Assembly: GCF_900109615.1 (NCBI RefSeq)
Contig: NZ_FOIX01000001.1
Coordinates: forward strand, 372,001 to 436,000
DNA from: Kaistella antarctica
Lineage (GTDB): Bacteria > Bacteroidota > Bacteroidia > Flavobacteriales > Weeksellaceae
Length of the DNA: 64,000 bases
Reading direction: 5' to 3'
Shown piece by piece: positions 44,021 to 53,138 of the stretch. Under the pieces are notes generated by a model. That model was not told the DNA's origin. It made no database searches and saw only the letters and a list, made by a program, of their open reading frames with translations. Positions within the stretch are counted from its first letter, which is position 1, and each line of letters starts with the position of its first letter. A program made the translations under genes and the position numbers.

Positions 44021-44998
44021 GTGAAACTTTTCAGATTTGCTTTAGTTCTAATTCATGTGGTCATTATTGTTTTGCTAGGCGGAACATTGTTAAATGATTA
44101 TGTTTCGCCGAGCGTTTTTCCGTATTTAAATTTGTTGTCGTTGGCATTTCCAGTTTTAATGATTTTGAATCTAATGCTTTGCCTACTTTGGATCATCTCC
44201 TGGAAAAAGCGGGCATTATTTTTTATCGTGATGACTTTAATGATGTTGACGCCCATTAAAAGATGGATTAACTGGAACAGTGAAGTTGCAGAAAAGGCGA
44301 ATCTTAAAATTGTTACCATGAATATGCATTTTGGCAATTTCGGTAAGGAAGAACTCATTAACTATTTACAAGAGACGGATGCTGATATTGTTCTGGGTCA
44401 GGAAGCGGTGCACGATTTAGAGCTTAAAGGTTATGAAAATAGCATCAATGAATATCAAATTCTTTCGCTAAATTCAAAAACGGAAATTATTAAGAAAGAA
44501 AAATTAGCGACCTTCAGTAATGGAAATGCATTCTATGCAGATATTAAATTTGAGGGTAAAATTATTCGGTTTGTGAATGTGTATATGAATCCATTTTCTT
44601 TTGACAAAAAGATGGTAAAACCCGTAGAAGATTTGCAGGAAAATAAAGCCAAAGTAAAAGACATTGTAAAAAAACTTGTGCCAACCTTTAAGATTCATCA
44701 GAAAGAAATTGTAGATATTAGAAAGGCCATTGATGATTCGCCTTATCCCGTAATTCTGGCGGGCGATTTTAATGCTGTTCCGAATTCTTATGAGTATTAC
44801 GAATTGGGTAGAGGTTTAACTGATGCATTTCTAAAGGTTGGTCGTGGAAGTTCCACCAGCTTTCACGATTATAAATTCCCGATTAGGATTGATTATATTT
44901 TTACGTCCAAAGAAATAAAACCAGTTAGTTATCGTGTTGATCGGTCGGTGAAACTTTCGGATCATTTTCCGGTTATCGCTGAATTTAAAGTTGATTAA
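44021..44998 (+). CDS. Membrane-anchored endonuclease/exonuclease/phosphatase family protein
   Basis: 325 residues. Three membrane helices in residues 5-85 (ALVLIHVVIIVLLGG and on) precede an EEP domain with KIVTMNMHFGNF, VLGQEAVHDL, ILAGDFNAVPNS and SDHFPVIAEF, which carry the metal and catalytic residues. It could hydrolyse phospholipid head groups, sugar phosphates or nucleic acid outside the cell. The start is a GTG: no ATG exists before the first helix. Part of the mutL-rhomboid run. Confidence 0.8.
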   Translation: MKLFRFALVLIHVVIIVLLGGTLLNDYVSPSVFPYLNLLSLAFPVLMILNLMLCLLWIISWKKRALFFIVMTLMMLTPIKRWINWNSEVAEKANLKIVTMNMHFGNFGKEELINYLQETDADIVLGQEAVHDLELKGYENSINEYQILSLNSKTEIIKKEKLATFSNGNAFYADIKFEGKIIRFVNVYMNPFSFDKKMVKPVEDLQENKAKVKDIVKKLVPTFKIHQKEIVDIRKAIDDSPYPVILAGDFNAVPNSYEYYELGRGLTDAFLKVGRGSSTSFHDYKFPIRIDYIFTSKEIKPVSYRVDRSVKLSDHFPVIAEFKVD

Positions 44999-45000
44999 AA

Positions 45001-45375
45001 ATGAGAAATATATATTTCATATCGTTTCTAGGCTTTCTTATTTCATGTGGAAAGGAAAGGGCTAAACAGATTGTTGTTGCTCAGGAAAACACTTCTATTC
45101 CACCTTATGATACGATTGCCATCGATTCCTTTTCCCAAGGCGCCACTTCTGTAGATATCGCTCGGAAAATTAAAATGTCTTCCTTAAAATTTCAAGATTC
45201 TTTAAAACAAATTAAGTTGAAAAGTCAGGAGGAACAACTGCTCAAAAAAGCGAAAGATGAAAAAGTAGAATTGGAGAAAAAAGCGGCTGAAGCTCAAAAG
45301 AAGATCGACGCAGAAAAGCTAAAAACCAAAGAGAAAGCAACAGCTATTCAACCTGTACCTGCGGTAAATCCGTAA
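45001..45375 (+). CDS. Coiled-coil lipoprotein of unknown function
   Basis: 124 residues. The lipobox FLGFLISCGKE gives a lipid-anchored start; then a low-complexity part and a charged coiled coil rich in Lys, Glu and Ala (residues 65-110, e.g. KKAKDEKVELEKKAAEAQKK), ending in a Pro-rich tail. It starts 2 bases after the EEP gene stop. No family recognised. Confidence 0.65.
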   Translation: MRNIYFISFLGFLISCGKERAKQIVVAQENTSIPPYDTIAIDSFSQGATSVDIARKIKMSSLKFQDSLKQIKLKSQEEQLLKKAKDEKVELEKKAAEAQKKIDAEKLKTKEKATAIQPVPAVNP

Positions 45376-45383
45376 TTTTGGCC

Positions 45384-45391
45384 TACATTTG
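45384..45391 (+). promoter_or_regulatory. Candidate -7 element for the 114-residue lipoprotein
   Basis: TACATTTG, a full TAnnTTTG match, 23 bases before the ATG at 45415. No LytTR-type repeat lies upstream, unlike the same element at 9045. Confidence 0.5.
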
Positions 45392-45414
45392 AAATTAAAG
45401 TGATCAAGTAAATT

Positions 45415-45759
45415 ATGAAAAAATATTTTTTAAGTGCAGCAATTATTTCTTTAGGATTAATGAGTTGTACGAAATCTGAAGTAAATGTTGAAACCGTCGA
45501 AAATTCGGACGGAACATCAACCACAACTACCGTAGAAAAAGAAAAAACTACATCATTTGATTCTGTAAAAATTAATGCAACCGTAGATCAAGCCCAGCAG
45601 AAACTAAACGAAGCCGGAAAAAAAATTGATGAGTACGCAAAAGACGGACGCACTCAATTTAAGAAAGCGGGCAACGATATAAAAGATGCTGCAGCCAAAG
45701 GAGCTGAAAAAGTGGAGAAAGGTGCAGAAAAAATCAAAGACGATTTGAATAAAGAATAA
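45415..45759 (+). CDS. Small lipoprotein with amphipathic repeats
   Basis: 114 residues. Lipobox SLGLMSCTKSE; a Thr-rich part (TSTTTTVEKEK); then amphipathic 11-residue-type units (KKIDEYAKDGRTQFKKAG, DIKDAAAKGAEKVEKGAEKI) like those of LEA/YtxH-type stress proteins. The function is unknown. It has its own promoter and terminator. Confidence 0.65.
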   Translation: MKKYFLSAAIISLGLMSCTKSEVNVETVENSDGTSTTTTVEKEKTTSFDSVKINATVDQAQQKLNEAGKKIDEYAKDGRTQFKKAGNDIKDAAAKGAEKVEKGAEKIKDDLNKE

Positions 45760-45762
45760 TTG

Positions 45763-45790
45763 AAAATCTGCTTTAATTAAGCAGATTTTT
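45763..45790. terminator. Bidirectional intrinsic terminator
   Basis: AAAATCTGCTT and its exact complement with loop TAATT, then Ts, between the convergent lipoprotein and GH3 genes. Confidence 0.85.
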
Positions 45791-47304
45791 TATTGATTCA
45801 TCTTTAATAATGGTTCGATATATTCCCGATCATTGCTTAATCGCGGAACTTTATTTTGACCACCAAGCTTACCTCGTTCAGACATCCATTTGTAAAACAG
45901 ATGCGGTTTAGCCACGTGAATAATTGGTTTTTTCAACGTCATATTATTATACCTTTTCGCTTCGTAGTCAGAATTCACGGATTTTAAATGATTGTCGAAA
46001 ACCTCGGCAAATCTTTCTAGATCTTCGGGTTCTTGCATAAATTCGAAGATCCATTCGTGAGCGCCACTTTCGCCATTCTGCATAAAAACAGGAGCGCCCG
46101 TGAAATCTAAAATAGAGGAATTGGTTGCCTCACATGCTTTTGAGAGTGCGGTTTCTACATTATCAATCATCAGTTCTTCACCGAAAGCATTAATATAATG
46201 TTTGGTTCGTCCAGAAACTTTAATTCGAAAAGGTTGAAGCGAAGTGAATCGAACGGTGTCGCCAATTAAATACCGCCAAAGTCCACTGTTCGTGGTAATA
46301 ACCATCGCGTAATTCTTGCCGATTTCTACTTCTTGTAAAGGAATTGCTTCGAGATTATCTGGGTCAAATTTATCCATCGGAATGAATTCATAGAAAATTC
46401 CATAATCGAGCATCAGCAACATTTCGTCGCTTCCATGCTGATCCTGAATTCCAAAAAAACCTTCAGAAGCATTATAGATTTCGTAGTAATTAATATCTTT
46501 TCCGATGATTTTTTTATACTGTTCGCGGTAAGGTTTAAAACTGATTCCGCCATGAAAGAAGACTTCCAAATTCGGCCACAGCTCTGAAATGCTTTCATGT
46601 CCTTTTTCTTTTAAAATCCGTTGAAGCAAAACCATCATCCAACTGGGAACGCCGGTTAAGCTACCCACTTTTTCATTGGTTACTTCAGAAATAATAGCTT
46701 CCAATTTGGTTTCCCATTCCGACATTAAGGAAACTTTTTTGCTCGGTGTCGTGGTGATTTCCACCCAGAAAGGAAGATTGTCAATTAAAATCGCTGAAAG
46801 ATCTCCGAATTTTGTATTAAAGTTTTCGTAGAAATCCGCACTTCCACCAAGACGAAGATTCATGTTGGTGAAGAGTTGATTTTCGGGATGGTTATTGGCG
46901 TAAATGGAGATGAGGTCTTTGCCTGCTTTCATATGGCAAAGCTCCAGACTCTCATCCGTAATCGGAATAAATTTACTTTTGGCGTTAGTCGTTCCTGATG
47001 ATTTCGCAAAATTTTTCACATAACCTGGCCAGAAAACATCTTTTTGTCCTTGTCTGGCTTGTTCGATATATGGTTCGAAATCTTCATAAGTTACAATAGG
47101 AACATTTTTCGTAAAATCTTCATAACTCGAAATACTACTGAAACCGTGAATCTTACCGTAATCGGTATTTTCAGCGTAATAAAGTTGGGAGAAGAGCACG
47201 CCATTTTGGGTTTCAATCGGGTGATCCATAAAATTCTGAATCTGATCGATCCTTTGTTTGATAAACCAATTGACCACCGTGTTGAAAAGCGCTTTTGTTG
47301 CCAT
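45790..47304 (-). CDS. GH3 family acyl-adenylate enzyme
   Basis: 504 residues matching the GH3 family known from plants, where members join amino acids to jasmonate or auxin through acyl-adenylates. Motifs are FAKSSGTTNAKSKFIP (ATP P-loop, near residue 105), YNASEGFFGIQD (near 300), and SGLWRYLIGDTVRFTS (near 350). Bacterial members are usual in Bacteroidota, but their substrate is unknown. The mRNA may be leaderless: a TATATTTG element ends 5 bases before the ATG. Confidence 0.85.
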   Translation of the reverse strand: MATKALFNTVVNWFIKQRIDQIQNFMDHPIETQNGVLFSQLYYAENTDYGKIHGFSSISSYEDFTKNVPIVTYEDFEPYIEQARQGQKDVFWPGYVKNFAKSSGTTNAKSKFIPITDESLELCHMKAGKDLISIYANNHPENQLFTNMNLRLGGSADFYENFNTKFGDLSAILIDNLPFWVEITTTPSKKVSLMSEWETKLEAIISEVTNEKVGSLTGVPSWMMVLLQRILKEKGHESISELWPNLEVFFHGGISFKPYREQYKKIIGKDINYYEIYNASEGFFGIQDQHGSDEMLLMLDYGIFYEFIPMDKFDPDNLEAIPLQEVEIGKNYAMVITTNSGLWRYLIGDTVRFTSLQPFRIKVSGRTKHYINAFGEELMIDNVETALSKACEATNSSILDFTGAPVFMQNGESGAHEWIFEFMQEPEDLERFAEVFDNHLKSVNSDYEAKRYNNMTLKKPIIHVAKPHLFYKWMSERGKLGGQNKVPRLSNDREYIEPLLKMNQ

Positions 47305-47309
47305 ATAGG

Positions 47310-47317
47310 CAAATATA
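47310..47317 (-). promoter_or_regulatory. -7 element placed for a leaderless GH3 mRNA
   Basis: The minus strand reads TATATTTG, then five bases (CCTAT), then the ATG at 47304. The predicted start site falls at the start codon. No -33 TTG seen. Confidence 0.5.
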
Positions 47318-47358
47318 ATATTTTTATGCTAAAAGGTGTTATGCTATCAATCACAAAA

Positions 47359-47386
47359 AAATTCCGCCTTGTGAAAAGCGGAATTT
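47359..47386 (-). terminator. Intrinsic terminator of the bacilliredoxin gene
   Basis: AAATTCCGC and its exact complement with a 10-base loop; in minus-strand RNA it is followed by a U run. It lies 24 bases after the stop. Confidence 0.8.
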
Positions 47387-47409
47387 CTATTTAAACTAAA
47401 ACCTTAATC

Positions 47410-47820
47410 TTAGCAATATTCTTCGTAAGCTCCTTGCAAGTTCGCCGCAATTGCTCCAGCAGGATTTCCTTCGATGTGGTGTCTTTCTAACATGTGAACC
47501 AATTCACCGTCTTTGAAAAGAGCGATACATGGTGAACTTGGTGGGAAAGGTGCCAAATGCTTACGCGCTTCGTCAACTGCATCTTTATCATAACCTGCGA
47601 AAACAGTTACAAGATTTGTTGGTTTCTTATCACCTGTTAGTGAGAAAACTGCGCCTGGTCTTGCCGCTCCGGCTGCACAACCGCACACAGAGTTAATCAT
47701 CAAAAGAGTAGTTCCTTCTTTTTTGATGGCTGCGTTTACGGCTTCAGCAGAAGTTAAATCTTGAAAACCTTTATCGGTTAGTTCATGCTTCATTGGCATT
47801 ACTAAATCATCTGGATACAT
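47410..47820 (-). CDS. Bacilliredoxin, BrxA/BrxB (YphP/YqiW) family
   Basis: 136 residues. The thioredoxin-like protein has the CGC motif at Cys46 and Cys48 (NSVCGCAAGAARPG), with LVTVFAGYDKDAVDEAR and PPSSPCIALFKDGELVHMLERH, all typical of the family. In Bacillus these proteins remove bacillithiol from proteins. Bacteroidota members need not use bacillithiol, so the redox partner is open. A -7 element (minus-strand TATTTTTG, plus 47855-47862) lies upstream. Confidence 0.88.
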   Translation of the reverse strand: MYPDDLVMPMKHELTDKGFQDLTSAEAVNAAIKKEGTTLLMINSVCGCAAGAARPGAVFSLTGDKKPTNLVTVFAGYDKDAVDEARKHLAPFPPSSPCIALFKDGELVHMLERHHIEGNPAGAIAANLQGAYEEYC

Positions 47821-47854
47821 ATTTTTTTATTTTATGAGTTAAACTATTGACTTG

Positions 47855-47862
47855 CAAAAATA
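47855..47862 (-). promoter_or_regulatory. Candidate -7 element of the bacilliredoxin gene
   Basis: The minus strand reads TATTTTTG, a full match to TAnnTTTG, 34 bases before the ATG at 47820. Confidence 0.5.
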
Positions 47863-47917
47863 ATTCTTTTTAAACAAATCTCTTTCGTCTTAAATCTATC
47901 AAAACAATACCAATTAT

Positions 47918-49174
47918 CTATTGAGACTTATTGGCTGATTTAGCTGTCAGTTTTTTAGCGAGTTTACCGATGGTCAATCCTTGGAAAATAATAGAAAATA
48001 AAACGATAATATAAGTAATTGCAACAAACATGTCACCGGAAGTTTCCCTTGGTAAAGCCAGCGCCAGTGCGACTGAAATTCCTCCGCGAATTCCGCCCCA
48101 AACTAAAATTGGAAAAGAATTGGTTTCAAATTTAACCCGCTTTTTTAAGAGGAAAAAAGGAATTCCCACTGAAATAAATCGGGCTAAAAGAACAACGAAA
48201 ATAGCAATGACGCCAATGAGAATATAGATGTTTTCAAAGTTGATCACCAATAGTTCCAAACCGATCAAGAGAAATAAAATAGCGTTCAAAATTTCGTCCA
48301 GCATTTCCCAAAACTTATCGATGTATTCTTCGGTAATTCTACTCATTCCCACTTCTCTACCGCGATTCCCAATAAAAATTCCAGCGACGACCATGGCCAA
48401 AGGACCACTGATGTGCAGTGACGACGCCAACCAATATCCACCCATCACCATTGCTAAAGTGACCATTACTTCCACCGAATATTCATCAATCGTTTTCAAA
48501 ATGTAAGTTCCGACACTTCCGAGAATGGTTCCTAAAATGATTCCGCCACCGGCTTCTTTTAGAAATAAAAGAGCAATATCCGTGAAGCCCATATTTTCAA
48601 AACCGACTTTCGAGATTTCTAAGAGGGCGATAAATAAAACAACAGCAACACCATCATTAAATAAACTTTCTCCCGTAATTTTTGTTTCTAAAGTCTTCGG
48701 AATATTTGCCGTTTTTAAAATACCTAAAACTGCAATCGGATCTGTCGGTGAAATCAAAGCGCCAAAGAGTAGGCAATTAATGAAAGGAATATTTAAACTG
48801 AACGCTTCTAAAAGCAAATACATCAAACCACCTACGATAACAGTAGAGAGCAGAACACCAATAGTAGAAAAGGCGATAATCGGGACCCGCTCCGATTTTA
48901 TATCATTTAATCGAATATGAATCGAACCTGCAAATAATAGAAAACTTAACATGATTTCCATTAAGATGGTGTAGAAATCAATTGACAAAATCATCTTCTT
49001 GGTCTCCACAAATAAACCTGGAAAAGAGGAAGCTAATAAAACAATTCCCAAAGAAGTTAGCAGCGAAATAATCATCACGCCAATGGTTCTGGGAAGTTTC
49101 AGAAATCTTTTATTAAAATAGCCGAATGCTGCGGCAAGTATGATGATGATGGTGAAGTAGTGGTAAATCTGCAT
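47918..49174 (-). CDS. Na+/H+ (cation:proton) antiporter, CPA1/NhaP type
   Basis: 418 residues with about twelve membrane helices. Key CPA1 motifs are FGALISPTDPIAVLGIL near residue 140 and ESLFNDGVAVVLF near 168, which carry the ion-binding Asp residues, and WGGIRGGISVALALALP near 365. It lacks a large cytoplasmic tail. It exports Na+ or K+ in exchange for protons. Monocistronic. Confidence 0.9.
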   Translation of the reverse strand: MQIYHYFTIIIILAAAFGYFNKRFLKLPRTIGVMIISLLTSLGIVLLASSFPGLFVETKKMILSIDFYTILMEIMLSFLLFAGSIHIRLNDIKSERVPIIAFSTIGVLLSTVIVGGLMYLLLEAFSLNIPFINCLLFGALISPTDPIAVLGILKTANIPKTLETKITGESLFNDGVAVVLFIALLEISKVGFENMGFTDIALLFLKEAGGGIILGTILGSVGTYILKTIDEYSVEVMVTLAMVMGGYWLASSLHISGPLAMVVAGIFIGNRGREVGMSRITEEYIDKFWEMLDEILNAILFLLIGLELLVINFENIYILIGVIAIFVVLLARFISVGIPFFLLKKRVKFETNSFPILVWGGIRGGISVALALALPRETSGDMFVAITYIIVLFSIIFQGLTIGKLAKKLTAKSANKSQ

Positions 49175-49206
49175 GTAGAAAATTTATTCAAATGTAATAA
49201 AATAAA

Positions 49207-49233
49207 AAACCCGAAACATAATGTTCCGGGTTT
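49207..49233 (-). terminator. Intrinsic terminator closing the dcw-ftsZ-yqeY run
   Basis: In the minus direction AAACCCGGAACAT pairs with ATGTTTCGGGTTT (one mismatch-free G-U pair) and is followed by a T run. It is 118 bases past the yqeY stop. Confidence 0.75.
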
Positions 49234-49350
49234 CAATCAAATCGATATGCATAAAATGAATATCCCTTTTAGAATAATTGATGGTTTATAATTGATGGGT
49301 GATTAATGCGGCACTAATCAGTTATCAATCATCTTTTATCAATCATAATT

Positions 49351-49797
49351 TTAGGAAAGTAATTTTTTCGCCATGTCGGAAATACTTTTTCCGTCGCTCT
49401 TTCCAGCAAGTGCTTTTCCTGCCATTCCCATTACTTTTCCTAAATCTTTGGCGCTGGTTGCACCTGTTTCTGCAATAATATTTTTCATTTCGGCTTCCAG
49501 TTCTTCACTGGTCATTTGCTGCGGCAAATATTTTTCAATGACTTTGCTCTGTGCGTCTTCCACTTCAGCTAAATCGCCTCTGTTTTGAGCCATAAACTGA
49601 TCGTAAGAATCTTTTCGCTGCTTGATCATTCTTTGTAAAATTGCAATTTCCTGCTCTGCCGAAACATCGGCTCCTTTTGCTTCTGTTTTTAGCAATAGGA
49701 TTTGAGATTTTACGGCTCGCAAAGCATCTAAGGCCACTTTATCTTTCGCTCGCATCGCGTCTTTAATTGCGTCGCTGATGATTATTTCTAAACTCAT
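49351..49797 (-). CDS. yqeY: GatB/YqeY domain protein
   Basis: 148 residues. The YqeY-type helical domain, related to the tRNA-binding tail of GatB, shows ISDAIKDAMRAKDKVALDALRAVKSQI, a MIKQRKDSYDQF helix and TSAKDLGKVMGMAGKALAGKSDGK. It probably binds or helps modify tRNA, but no activity is proven. It lies 78 bases after ftsZ on the same strand, a common pair in Flavobacteriia. Confidence 0.9.
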   Translation of the reverse strand: MSLEIIISDAIKDAMRAKDKVALDALRAVKSQILLLKTEAKGADVSAEQEIAILQRMIKQRKDSYDQFMAQNRGDLAEVEDAQSKVIEKYLPQQMTSEELEAEMKNIIAETGATSAKDLGKVMGMAGKALAGKSDGKSISDMAKKLLS

Positions 49798-49874
49798 AAG
49801 TTCAATTTGTTGATTAGATGATTTGACGATTTGTTAATTAAAAATTAGCAAATCATCGCATCGTCACATTATTA

Positions 49875-51698
49875 TTAGTCTACGTCTTTATTTAAAAACC
49901 GATTTTCTCTAACCTGCATTTTTCCATCAGTTTCCGTTAGAAAATTATTGATTTTTTGGTCAGAAGCATTTTCCTGTCCGATTGAAATATTTTTTCTACG
50001 GAAAGCTGGAATCGTTTCGAAATCATTTTCTGGCTCGAAATTCTGGTATCTTGAGTTGAACTGTTTCAATTTATTTCTTCTTTCCAAAACTTTGTCGCTG
50101 TTCGGTGTTTTATTAATGAAAGTAAAATCATCTTCAACATCGAATAAGTTTGTTTCTGCTACAGGCTCTTCCACCTTTGGCTCTACTTTTTGAACCGGTT
50201 CTTCTTTGATGATTGCCGTAGGTTGCGGTGTTTCAACTATCGGTTCCTCAATCGGTTCGTTTACGAAAAAACTGAAATCCATCGGTTTTTCTTCTGTAAA
50301 AGTAGGGGTGTTTTTAAAAGGAGTTTCTTCTTTTTTATCTTCAGTTTCAAAACTAAATGATTGGGCAAGTGGCTCGTCGCTCAAGTCATCATCGTAGGTG
50401 AACAAATCAAATTCTGGACTTTCTTCCTCTTGAAGAAAGTTTTCTGGCGATTGATTTTCTTCCACAAAACGATTGTGATCAGTCGGTACTTCCTTCTCAA
50501 TCACTCTCTTTTTCTCAACTGTCTTTACCTGAAACTCGTTGACTGGAAAATCATCTTCGTCATCTAGAATAAAAAGATTTTTAGAAGGGGAGTTACTTTT
50601 CGCAGTCTCTTGATTTTCAAGATTAGATTTGAAAATATTTTCTCTCTTCTTAGCTGGTTCAATTGAATCTGATAAAGTAAAGTTCACTTTTTCAGTAACG
50701 CCAGAAGTTTTTTGGTGTTCCTTTGAAAAACCAGTCGCGATAACCAGTACACTCACAGAATCTCCTAATTCTTCGTCGGTACCAACACCGAAAATAATAT
50801 CAGCCGTATGTCCGGCTTCAATTTGGATATGATCCATAATCACACCGATTTCATCCATGGTCACTTCTTCCGTACCACTTCTGATCAGCAACAGCACGTT
50901 TCTGGCACCAGTAATTTTGTTATCATTTAATAACGGAGAATCAAGCGCTTTTTTCACAGCTTCTTCTGCTTTGTTTTCACCTGACGCAACTCCGTTCGAC
51001 ATTAAGGCCGTTCCAGAATTGGCTAAAACAGATTTCGCATCACGGAAGTCAATATTCACATCGAAATATCCGGTAATAACTTCGGCCATTCCTTTTGCAG
51101 CGTTAGTTAATACTTCATCCGCTTTGGAGAATCCTGATTTAAAACCAAGGTTACCAAACTGCTGACGTAATTTATCATTGTTAATGACGATCAGTGAATC
51201 AACATTATTTCTTAATTTTTCTAAACCTAATTCGGCTTGTTCTAATCTTCTTTTCCCTTCAAAACTAAAAGGAACGGTCACGATTCCGATGGTAAGAATT
51301 CCCATGTCTTTTGCTACTTTCGCAATGACAGGAGCAGCACCAGTTCCGGTACCACCGCCCATTCCGGCAGTAATGAAAACCATTTTGGTGTTTTGTCCCA
51401 TGGCCGCTTTTATATCTTCGATACTTTCGATCGCTGCTTTTTCACCAACTTCAGGGTCGGCTCCTGCGCCTAAACCTTCTGTGATGGTCAATCCTAATTG
51501 TACTTTATTGGCAACTGGATTATTATCTAAAGTTTGAGAATCGGTATTACAAATGACGAAATCTACGCCATGAATTCCGCGCTCGTACATGTGCTTCAGG
51601 GCATTGTTTCCACCGCCTCCGACGCCGATTACTTTGATTATTGAGGAATTTCCTTTTGGTAAATCAAATGAAAATCCTGGGGTGTTTATATTTTCCAT
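49875..51698 (-). CDS. ftsZ: Cell division protein FtsZ with long C-terminal extension
   Basis: 607 residues. The tubulin-like GTPase (1-320) has GVGGGGNNALKHM, the signature GGGTGTGAAPVIAKVAKD, and NIDFRDAKSVLANSGTALM. A roughly 240-residue acidic linker follows. The FtsA-binding C-terminal peptide appears as IPAFRRK at about 563-569, but 38 residues follow it, whereas it usually ends the protein. It forms the division ring in the cytoplasm. 16 bases after ftsA. Confidence 0.94.
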   Translation of the reverse strand: MENINTPGFSFDLPKGNSSIIKVIGVGGGGNNALKHMYERGIHGVDFVICNTDSQTLDNNPVANKVQLGLTITEGLGAGADPEVGEKAAIESIEDIKAAMGQNTKMVFITAGMGGGTGTGAAPVIAKVAKDMGILTIGIVTVPFSFEGKRRLEQAELGLEKLRNNVDSLIVINNDKLRQQFGNLGFKSGFSKADEVLTNAAKGMAEVITGYFDVNIDFRDAKSVLANSGTALMSNGVASGENKAEEAVKKALDSPLLNDNKITGARNVLLLIRSGTEEVTMDEIGVIMDHIQIEAGHTADIIFGVGTDEELGDSVSVLVIATGFSKEHQKTSGVTEKVNFTLSDSIEPAKKRENIFKSNLENQETAKSNSPSKNLFILDDEDDFPVNEFQVKTVEKKRVIEKEVPTDHNRFVEENQSPENFLQEEESPEFDLFTYDDDLSDEPLAQSFSFETEDKKEETPFKNTPTFTEEKPMDFSFFVNEPIEEPIVETPQPTAIIKEEPVQKVEPKVEEPVAETNLFDVEDDFTFINKTPNSDKVLERRNKLKQFNSRYQNFEPENDFETIPAFRRKNISIGQENASDQKINNFLTETDGKMQVRENRFLNKDVD

Positions 51699-51714
51699 AG
51701 TCTTGGTTTTTTAA

Positions 51715-53088
51715 TTATTCAACTTCTTCGAAAAACTTTTTTACGCTTTCCATTATTTTTTGACCGATAGTCAATTTGTTCCGTCTGTTTTCGGTCGCTT
51801 GAGCCACCAATACTTCTTTGCTAACAGGTTCGGCGTCCAGCAAAGTTTCGTCTACCGTAAGGCGATTGTTTGGTGCAGTTGACACTTCTGCTTTCTCATC
51901 TACAATCTCGGGACTACTTTTCTTATCGCGGATTTTCAAACTTTCCATGAGTAAACCAATGGCTGTTGCATATTCCGGACCTTTTAAATGTTGGCTTTTA
52001 TCATTGGTCACATATTCATTGGCAAAACCAATTCTGCTGTCGAATCCTGTGGTGTAATTGGCCAGTTGACGAAGATGACGAAGATTGGAACCGCCTCCAG
52101 TCAAAACAATTCCGGCTATTAATTTTTTCTTTTGTTCGAAAGCGCCGTAGGCTTTTAATTCTGTATTCACCATTTCCAAAATCTCTTCAACTCTAGCACT
52201 CACGATTTGCGCTAAAGTTTTTAGAGAAATTTCTTTGTCAGGTCTTCCGTGCAAACCCGGAATCGTAACGAACGTAGTATCTTTCTCCAATTCAGGAACT
52301 GCAGATCCGAAATTTACTTTAAGTTTTTCTGCATGTTTTTCAATGATCGAACATCCCTCTTTAATATCATCCGTAATAATCCCGCCACCGTAAGGAATTA
52401 CGCAGGTGTGACGAATAATATTGTCTTTAAAAATAGCGATATCCGTAGTTCCACCACCGATATCAACGATCGCAACTCCAGCTTCTTTTTCTTCTTTTGT
52501 TAAAACTGCTTCAGACGATGCTAACGGTTCGAGCGTTAAAGCTTCCATTTCTAAACCAGCTTCACGAACACATCTGGCGATATTTCTAATGCTGCCCATT
52601 TGACCAACAACCACATGAAAGTTCGCTTCTAAACGAGTGCCGTGCATACCGACTGGTTCCTGGATTTCACCTTGGGAATCTACTTTATATTCTTGGGGAA
52701 GAACATGAATAATTTCCTCGCCAGGCAACATGACCAACTGTTTTACTTGATCTTTTAATTTTTCGATATCGTCATCCGTAATATATCGATCCGGATTTTC
52801 GCGCATGATATAGTCGGAATGTTGCAGCGAACGAATATGTTTGCCAGCGATTCCCACCGTTACTTTGTGAATGGGAACGCCAGAACTTGACTGTGCTTGG
52901 GCTACGGCGGCTTTGATGGATTGAATGGTTTGGGAAATATTGTTCACAATGCCTTTATGAACTCCTAAACTTTTTGCGGTCCCGACGCCGAGAACCTCAA
53001 TCTTTCCGTGGGTGTTTCGCCGTCCGACAATGGCCACAATCTTGGTGGTACCGATGTCGAGGCCTACTGAATACTCGTGATTTTCCAT
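51715..53088 (-). CDS. ftsA: Cell division protein FtsA
   Basis: 457 residues, actin-like ATPase that ties FtsZ to the membrane. Motifs: SVGLDIGTTKIVAIVG at the N-terminus, the 1C/SHS2 part (HVLPQEYKVDSQG), IVDIGGGTTDIAIF and LTGGGSNLRHL. The end IMESVKKFFEEVE is the amphipathic membrane helix. Full length. Confidence 0.94.
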   Translation of the reverse strand: MENHEYSVGLDIGTTKIVAIVGRRNTHGKIEVLGVGTAKSLGVHKGIVNNISQTIQSIKAAVAQAQSSSGVPIHKVTVGIAGKHIRSLQHSDYIMRENPDRYITDDDIEKLKDQVKQLVMLPGEEIIHVLPQEYKVDSQGEIQEPVGMHGTRLEANFHVVVGQMGSIRNIARCVREAGLEMEALTLEPLASSEAVLTKEEKEAGVAIVDIGGGTTDIAIFKDNIIRHTCVIPYGGGIITDDIKEGCSIIEKHAEKLKVNFGSAVPELEKDTTFVTIPGLHGRPDKEISLKTLAQIVSARVEEILEMVNTELKAYGAFEQKKKLIAGIVLTGGGSNLRHLRQLANYTTGFDSRIGFANEYVTNDKSQHLKGPEYATAIGLLMESLKIRDKKSSPEIVDEKAEVSTAPNNRLTVDETLLDAEPVSKEVLVAQATENRRNKLTIGQKIMESVKKFFEEVE

Positions 53089-53138
53089 TATATGTCGATT
53101 TGATTTTTTATCATTTTCAAAGGATTGATCCTCTGTTT

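Noticed and set aside
48030-51537. Long plus-strand frames opposite the antiporter, ftsZ and ftsA
   Set aside because: They are Ser/Pro/Ile-rich mirror frames of strongly supported genes and show no family motif.
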